Shown: piece by piece, positions 57,440 to 64,000 of the stretch
Layout of the letters: each line of letters begins with the position of its first letter
Position numbering within the stretch: the stretch's first letter is position 1
Origin: CAWDDG01 sp963801065
GTDB lineage: Bacteria; Actinomycetota; Actinomycetes; Jiangellales; Jiangellaceae
Reading direction: 5' to 3'
NCBI GenBank assembly: GCA_963801065.1
Contig: CAWDDG010000003.1
Coordinates: 434,001-498,000, forward strand
DNA length: 64,000 nucleotides
Program-made: the position numbers and the translations under genes
Notes under the pieces: generated by a model
The model's database searches: none
What the model was told of the DNA's origin: nothing
What the model saw: the letters and a program-made list of their open reading frames with translations, nothing else

Positions 57440-57880
57440 TCAGCCGCCGTCGCGACGCTGGACGACCGAGGCGTGGTGGACCCACAGTCGCCAGGTCTCG
57501 CCGTCCTTCCGGAACACGTTCGTCGCGACCGCGTGGCCACCGGCGAAGACCGTGTCGGGCATCCCCTCGGCGGCGGAGAGCAGGTTCTCCGAGCAGGTCA
57601 CGACCGCGACACCGCCGCTGACCTCGGCGGTCACGTCGGTGAGGACGAACTGCAGGTACGGGGTCGCCGCCAGTATCGCTGACCACGAACGGAGCACGGC
57701 CTTGTGCCCGTGGATGGGGGCGAGGCCAGGGTGTACGCACACCGCAGTGCCGTCCTCGACCCACAGCCGCTCGAGGGCATCGATGTCCGCGCGTTCGATG
57801 GCCTCGTAGAAGGCGGTGTTGACGGCGAGCACGGCCGCGGCCGGCCCGTCGTCGCCGACACGTTCCGGGACGGCGCTCAT
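57440..57880 (-). CDS. NTF2/SnoaL-like protein inside the folate operon
   Basis: A 146-residue alpha-plus-beta cone protein: NTAFYEAIERADIDALERLW, then WVEDGTAVCVHPGLAPIHGH and VVTCSENLLSA, ending in WRLWVHHASVVQ. The DxxxLxxLWxxD opening and VHPG are typical of the SnoaL_3/DUF4440-type group. Its ATG overlaps the folP stop (ATGA), so it is made together with folP. Whether it acts on a pterin is unknown, but the coupling makes a link with folate metabolism worth testing. Confidence 0.85.
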   Translation of the reverse strand: MSAVPERVGDDGPAAAVLAVNTAFYEAIERADIDALERLWVEDGTAVCVHPGLAPIHGHKAVLRSWSAILAATPYLQFVLTDVTAEVSGGVAVVTCSENLLSAAEGMPDTVFAGGHAVATNVFRKDGETWRLWVHHASVVQRRDGG

Positions 57881-58815
57881 TCTGCCCCCTCGGCGCCCCA
57901 CCGGGCGGCAAGCCTGACTGCGTCCATCGAGCCGGGGACCTCGTGGACACGTACGCACCAGGCGCCGGACAGGGCGATCATCATCGAGAGGACGGCGCTC
58001 GCCGCGTCGCGGCCGTCCGGTGGTCGATCGTGCCCCGTCGCGGGGTCCGTGAGAAGGCGACCGAGGAAGGCCTTGCGCGACGCGGCCACGAGTACGGGGT
58101 AGCCGAGGTCGACGATCTCGTTCAGGCGCTTCAGCAGCGTCCAGTTGTGGTCACCGGTCTTGGCGAAGCCAAGACCCGGGTCCAAGGCGATCCGATCCGG
58201 CGCAACGCCGGCGTCGAGCGCCCTGTCGAGCTGAGGTCGCAGCTCGTCGCGGACGTCGCGCACGACGTCGTCGTACGTCGTGTGCTGCTGCATGTGGTCG
58301 GAGTGTCCGCGCCAGTGCATGAGGACGACGGGCACACCGGCATCGGCCACGACACCGAGCATGGCCGGATCCGCCCGTCCGCCGGAAACGTCGTTGACCA
58401 TGGCCGCGCCGAGCTCGAGGGCACGCGTCGCGACCTCGGCACGCATGGTGTCGATGGAGACGATGGCACCCGCGGCCACGAGCTCGTGGACGACGGGCAG
58501 AACCCGGCGCAGCTCCTCCTCGACCGGTGGACGTTGCGCACCGGGTCGGGTCGACTCGCCTCCGACGTCGACGAGGTCCGCCCCCTGGGCGGCCAGGCGC
58601 AGTCCCTGCGTCACCGCGTCGGCCGGCTCGAACCAGCGTCCGCCGTCGGAGAACGAGTCGGGCGTCACATTGACGACGCCCATGACAAGGCACCGCTCGG
58701 GGGTGGGCAGGCCGACCACATAGGCCGCCGGCCGCCCGGGTCCGGAGGCCGCTATCACCTGCGCCAGCGTACGCGCGCCGACGTCACGACCGACTGGACG
58801 CATCAGTGACGACAC
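57877..58815 (-). CDS. folP: dihydropteroate synthase
   Basis: Joins p-aminobenzoate to the activated pterin and is the sulfonamide target. Both signatures are clear: VMGVVNVTPDSFSDGG (residues about 44-59) and GADLVDVGGESTRPGA (about 82-97). SIDTMRAEVATRAL, MVNDVSGG, ALDPGLGFAKTGDHNWTLL and VAASRKAFLG follow. The length of 312 residues from GTG at 58815; an ATG at 58803 is an alternative. There is a 73-bp gap after folE. Confidence 0.96.
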   Translation of the reverse strand: MSSLMRPVGRDVGARTLAQVIAASGPGRPAAYVVGLPTPERCLVMGVVNVTPDSFSDGGRWFEPADAVTQGLRLAAQGADLVDVGGESTRPGAQRPPVEEELRRVLPVVHELVAAGAIVSIDTMRAEVATRALELGAAMVNDVSGGRADPAMLGVVADAGVPVVLMHWRGHSDHMQQHTTYDDVVRDVRDELRPQLDRALDAGVAPDRIALDPGLGFAKTGDHNWTLLKRLNEIVDLGYPVLVAASRKAFLGRLLTDPATGHDRPPDGRDAASAVLSMMIALSGAWCVRVHEVPGSMDAVRLAARWGAEGAE

Positions 58816-58888
58816 GCCCCGTCATGTCGTGCTCCTCATGACCAGTCGATCAAGGTATCGGAGGTGTCAGCGCCGCCCCGCGGACCGG

Positions 58889-59491
58889 TCAGCGGCCAAA
58901 CATGAGGCTGATCGCCTCGGCGCGCGTGGCAGGGTTGCGCAGCTGGCCCCGCACCGCGCTGGTCAGCGTCTTGGCACCCGGCTTGCGCACGCCGCGCATG
59001 GTCATGCACAGGTGCTCGGCCTCGACGACCACGATCACGCCCGCGGGCTCGAGCAGGCGGCCCAACGAGTCGGCCACCTGAGTGGTGAGCCGCTCCTGCA
59101 GCTGGGGGCGCTTCGCATACACGTCGACGAGCCGAGCCAGCTTCGAGAGTCCGGTGATCCGCCCGTCCGCGCCCGGGATGTAGCCGACGTGCGCGTAGCC
59201 GTAGAAAGGCACGAGGTGGTGCTCGCAGGTGGATGCCACCTCGATGTCCTTGACCAGGATCATCTCGTCGTGGCCGAGCTCGAAGGTGGTGGTGAGGACC
59301 TCGGCCGGCTCCTGACGAAGCCCGCGGAACATCTCCTCGTACGCGCGTGCGAACCGCGCCGGCGTGTCGCGAAGGCCCTCGCGGGACGGGTCCTCGCCGA
59401 TGGCGACGAGAAGCTCGAGAACGGCGGCCTCGACCCGCGCGTGGTCGAACGGGCGTACAGCGGTACGCGGGAGGTCGGGCTCGGCGACCAC
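58889..59491 (-). CDS. folE: GTP cyclohydrolase I
   Basis: First step of folate synthesis, from GTP. A 200-residue tunnelling-fold enzyme with zinc ligands in DIEVASTCEHHLVPFYGYAHV (Cys, His) and VVVEAEHLCMTMRGVRKPGA (second Cys). GLSKLARLVDVYAKRPQLQERL is also diagnostic. GTG at 59491 is only 4 nt after the ftsH stop, with GGGAG in the end of ftsH as ribosome site. Frames extending further upstream lie within ftsH and are rejected. Confidence 0.96.
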   Translation of the reverse strand: MVAEPDLPRTAVRPFDHARVEAAVLELLVAIGEDPSREGLRDTPARFARAYEEMFRGLRQEPAEVLTTTFELGHDEMILVKDIEVASTCEHHLVPFYGYAHVGYIPGADGRITGLSKLARLVDVYAKRPQLQERLTTQVADSLGRLLEPAGVIVVVEAEHLCMTMRGVRKPGAKTLTSAVRGQLRNPATRAEAISLMFGR

Positions 59492-59495
59492 CGGG

Positions 59496-61505
<2,010 letters not shown>

Positions 61506-61694
61506 GATGCGGAGCCGGTCGGCCCCGTTCCTCCTGCCTTTCGGTACACCCGGTGAACGGGGGTGTCCGGCGGCCGGCCCGCCGGAGATGTCGGATCACC
61601 ACGACGGTACACCGGGCCAGCCCCGGGCGCCCACGCCCATCAGGGCTGACAAGTGCCCAACGACGCAGGTGGGCTCCGGTGTTCCCTGCGGTCA

Positions 61695-63074
61695 CTAGCT
61701 CTGCAGTCGGTTGCGTCCGACCAGCTGGAACAGGTCGGTCGCCGCGTCGGCTGCTGCCTCGGCGTTCTCCTCGTCGGCGGCGGTCCGAAGGTCGTCCAGC
61801 AAGGCCTCCACGTCGCCGCCGTCATCGAACGTGTACGCAATCCGGTCCCAGATCCATTCGAGCGTCGTGATGTCACCAGCGATGTTCCCCGGCTCTGGCT
61901 CGGCGCCGCCGACGTCGACGACGAGCTGGCGAGTCCACCCGACGAAACGCTCCCGGTCGATCTCGACAGGGGGCCGATACTGCAATTGGAGGTCCAGGCC
62001 CGCCTGCAGCAGGTCGAGGGCAGCGTTGCTCGCACCGATCCCGTTGCGGGCGTCGACGGCAGGCGACAGGGCGTCTCCAGCCAGCGCGTCCATGGCACGG
62101 TCCATCTGGATTGCCAGGTTCTCCGGGACCTGTCGGCCTTCCCCATAGGTGCTCCAGGCGATCCGCATCTCGTCGAGGGTTGCCGCTGCAGCTGGCCAGT
62201 CGTCGGCCTCGACAGCGTCGACGACAGCGATCGCGCCGTCTGTCAGCACCTGCAAGTCCGGCGGCAGCGGGTCTGACAATGCATCGGTCGGAACGGCGAT
62301 GGCGAGGGTCTCAAGGCTTCCGTCGACACCCGACACGAACTCTCCGTACCCCGGCGCGAAGATCTTGTCCTCGTAGTATCCCTCGAGCAGATGGAGCTCC
62401 TGGCCGACCATCGCACCGTCCACCGGGCCGCGCGGACCGTTGACGGTGAGCCCGATGGAGGTCACGGTGACCTCTTCGAAGATGGAGTCGGGGATGTTCT
62501 CCGGTCGGTAGACGTCGCCGACCTGAGGGTCCGCCGGCATGATCATCGCAACCGGCCCGTCGGCACCGGCGAGCCATGTGCCATCGGTATCCGCCACGAC
62601 ACCGTCCTCGTAGTTGAAGACGTCCTCGCCGAAGTACCAGACCGATCCGTCGTCGGACTGCCCGTACCAGTCGAGCGCAACCTCGTGGATTCGTCCGTCG
62701 AGGTACGCGACGAATTGGGATGCCAACGTCTCGATCTCTTCCCCGTCGAGGTCGATGACCTTGTGGTCGGGCAGCAGAGTCGTCTCGATTCGGAGCGGGT
62801 GACCCTCGACGTTGCCGAGGAGTAAGGCCGAGTGCAGGCCACTGATAGGGAAGAGCGGGTTGTCGACGGTCGTCGGATCGGAGAAGACAGGCGGCTCGAG
62901 ATCGACCCGCTGGCTCTCGGGCGCCGTCGGCAGCATGGTCTCGTCGGCGTCCGGGGTGGCTGAGCCGTTGGTGTCGGGCGCCCCGGTGCCCGCCCCCTCG
63001 CCGCTGCATGCGGCAGCGACGAATGCGCAGCTGATGCCGAACGGAATCAGGGCCTTCCTGATCTGCCTTGTCAT
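61695..63074 (-). CDS. large secreted lipoprotein between hpt and ftsH
   Basis: A 459-residue protein: signal and lipobox FVAAACSG, an acidic Thr/Ala linker, then a beta-rich domain (LFPISGLHSALLLGNVEGHP, LDWYGQSDDGSVWYFGEDVF, APGYGEFVSG). The second half is helical (residues about 300-459). The DWYxQxxDGxVWYFGE pattern is recalled from uncharacterised bacterial exported proteins. ATG at 63074 follows GAGGAGGAGG at good spacing. It interrupts the usual tilS-hpt-ftsH order, which suggests an insertion of accessory DNA. Function unknown. Confidence 0.78.
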   Translation of the reverse strand: MTRQIRKALIPFGISCAFVAAACSGEGAGTGAPDTNGSATPDADETMLPTAPESQRVDLEPPVFSDPTTVDNPLFPISGLHSALLLGNVEGHPLRIETTLLPDHKVIDLDGEEIETLASQFVAYLDGRIHEVALDWYGQSDDGSVWYFGEDVFNYEDGVVADTDGTWLAGADGPVAMIMPADPQVGDVYRPENIPDSIFEEVTVTSIGLTVNGPRGPVDGAMVGQELHLLEGYYEDKIFAPGYGEFVSGVDGSLETLAIAVPTDALSDPLPPDLQVLTDGAIAVVDAVEADDWPAAAATLDEMRIAWSTYGEGRQVPENLAIQMDRAMDALAGDALSPAVDARNGIGASNAALDLLQAGLDLQLQYRPPVEIDRERFVGWTRQLVVDVGGAEPEPGNIAGDITTLEWIWDRIAYTFDDGGDVEALLDDLRTAADEENAEAAADAATDLFQLVGRNRLQS

Positions 63075-63162
63075 GATGGCCTCCTCCTCGCCGTCGCTGC
63101 TGACGACTGTGGGCCGGACGCGCTGAACCCTCGCTGAACGAAGCGGCGCCATACGAGCCGAG

Positions 63163-63714
63163 TCAGGTATAGACGTGCGGTGCGAGGGTCGCGACCACCC
63201 GGAGGTTGCGGTATCGCTCGCCGTAGTCGAGGCCGTAGCCGACGACGAACTCGTTGGGGATGTCGAACCCGACGTAACGGACGTCGACGGGGGTCTTGGC
63301 GGCCTCCGGCTTTCGCAGCAGGGTGAAGATCTCGACCGAGGCCGGGCCGCGTGACCGCAGGTTCGACACGAGCCACGAGAGCGTCAGGCCGGTGTCGATG
63401 ATGTCCTCGACGACGAGCACGTTGCGGCCGGTCAGGTCGGTGTCGAGGTCCTTGAGGATGCGCACGACGCCGCTGGACTTGGTGCCGGATCCGTAGGAAG
63501 AGACGGCCATCCAGTCGGTCTCGACATGACGTGTCAGCGCTCGGGAGAGGTCGGCCATGACCATGACAGCGCCCTTGAGAACGCCGACGAGCAACAGGTC
63601 GCGGCCGTCGTAGTCACGTTCGATCTCGGCGGCCATCTCGGTCAGGCGCCGCTGGATGTCGGAGTCGGAGAGCAGGATCTTCTCTAGGTCGGCGCTGATG
63701 TGCTCGGCGTCCAC
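63163..63714 (-). CDS. hpt: hypoxanthine-guanine phosphoribosyltransferase
   Basis: Purine salvage enzyme of 183 residues. The PRPP motif is VLVVEDIIDTGLTLSWL near residue 103. LLVGVLKGAVMVMADLSR, TDWMAVSSYGSGTKSSGVV and the C-terminal YVGFDIPNEFVVGYGLDYGE are diagnostic. GTG at 63714 (VDAEHISADLEKILLS) is taken as the start, as in homologues; the frame is open further upstream to 63915 but that part is Arg-rich and overlaps tilS. There are 88 bp between hpt and the lipoprotein gene downstream. Confidence 0.95.
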   Translation of the reverse strand: MDAEHISADLEKILLSDSDIQRRLTEMAAEIERDYDGRDLLLVGVLKGAVMVMADLSRALTRHVETDWMAVSSYGSGTKSSGVVRILKDLDTDLTGRNVLVVEDIIDTGLTLSWLVSNLRSRGPASVEIFTLLRKPEAAKTPVDVRYVGFDIPNEFVVGYGLDYGERYRNLRVVATLAPHVYT

Positions 63715-63827
63715 GCCGTGCAGCCTGCCACACCTCCAGCAGCTCAGTCCCGCGTCATTTCTTGGTTCAGGCCGGGAGGCGTCCTTTGCTGACCGTTGGG
63801 GCCAGGGCTCGTGCCGACCCCTGCCCG

Positions 63828-64000
63828 TCAGTCCGGAGGAGCGATCCGGAGCTCCGCGCCAACTCGGCACGCGCGCAGTTTGCCGGGCAGGTCGACCCCG
63901 ACCTGACCGGTCCACCGCGTGACCAGGGCGTCGACAGCTTCGACGTGCGCCGCGCTGAGGTCGGTCGGCGGGCTCCCGGCGGCGATCGCCATTCGCCGCA
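63828..64000 (-). CDS. tilS: tRNA(Ile)-lysidine synthase, C-terminal end (runs off the window)
   Basis: The last 57 codons of a gene that enters from the right edge: MAIAAGSPPTDLSAAHVEAVDALVTRW and VDLPGKLRACRVGAELRIA, ending at the stop at 63828. This is the C-terminal helix and beta hairpin typical of actinobacterial TilS, where LTAxHVxAVDALVxxW and xLPGxVxAxR recur. The position directly upstream of hpt, as in most actinobacteria, supports the call. The catalytic PP-loop half lies outside the window. Confidence 0.82.
   Translation of the reverse strand, partial: RRMAIAAGSPPTDLSAAHVEAVDALVTRWTGQVGVDLPGKLRACRVGAELRIAPPD

Noticed and set aside
63715..63915. An N-terminal extension of hpt
   Set aside because: Arg-rich, overlaps the tilS stop, and homologues start at the VDAEH position.

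Overview
The window is about 64 kb of very GC-rich DNA, densely packed with genes. The gene content and order are those of an actinobacterium, most likely Propionibacteriales (Nocardioidaceae-like). The conserved marks are Rex-hemA-hemC-cobA/hemD-hemB, a BldC-like protein beside a 33-residue AURKAIP1/COX24-type protein, radA-disA-mutY, clpC, lsr2, lysS, the NAD/CoA vitamin operon, and folK-folB-folP-folE-ftsH-hpt-tilS. This taxonomic placement is inferred from synteny and protein features; no rRNA or tRNA gene was seen.

Layout. 1-1.5 kb: a small plus-strand cluster (Nudix, small membrane protein, DUF2203, cupin). 1.7-9.3 kb, minus: heme operon led by the redox repressor Rex, then a GH20 lipoprotein and a glutaredoxin. 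9.4-21.4 kb: a HAD-IB phosphatase convergent to an acyltransferase, then acuC, proC, proline dehydrogenase, an ABC exporter, TetR, a TIM-barrel isomerase and Ppx/GppA, nearly all minus. 21.7-26.8 kb, plus: Cys-rich protein, methyltransferase, radA, disA, mutY. 27-35.4 kb: TPR protein, clpC, a cytochrome b561-like protein with a lipoprotein, lsr2, an N-acetyltransferase and lysS. 35.5-39.5 kb: STAS, esterase, nitroreductase, and an ECF41-type sigma factor divergent from its likely target epimerase. 39.6-46.4 kb: coaX, nadC, nadB, panC and panD (NAD and CoA synthesis). 46.3-49.6 kb: two PH-domain membrane proteins and an orphan nuoD. 49.7-55.1 kb: exported proteins and an osmoprotectant ABC system. 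55.2-64 kb, minus: folate operon, ftsH, a large lipoprotein, hpt and the end of tilS.

Three things stand out. First, a family of long, near-perfect palindromes occurs at three loci (5223-5299, 22450-22551, 55130-55215), each touching the 3' end of a gene. One is translated in frame as the tail of HemA. Between loci the arms differ by compensating changes. Second, six conserved genes carry seven reading-frame breaks, and every one is repaired by removing a single extra base outside a homopolymer. This looks like uncorrected insertion errors, but must be settled by resequencing. Third, many genes have a TANNNT hexamer 6-8 nt before the start codon and no Shine-Dalgarno, so leaderless transcripts appear common. 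This includes a divergent ABC pair whose two -10 boxes overlap. Neighbouring genes are usually joined by 4-nt NTGA start/stop overlaps, which supports an unusual CTG start for mutY.
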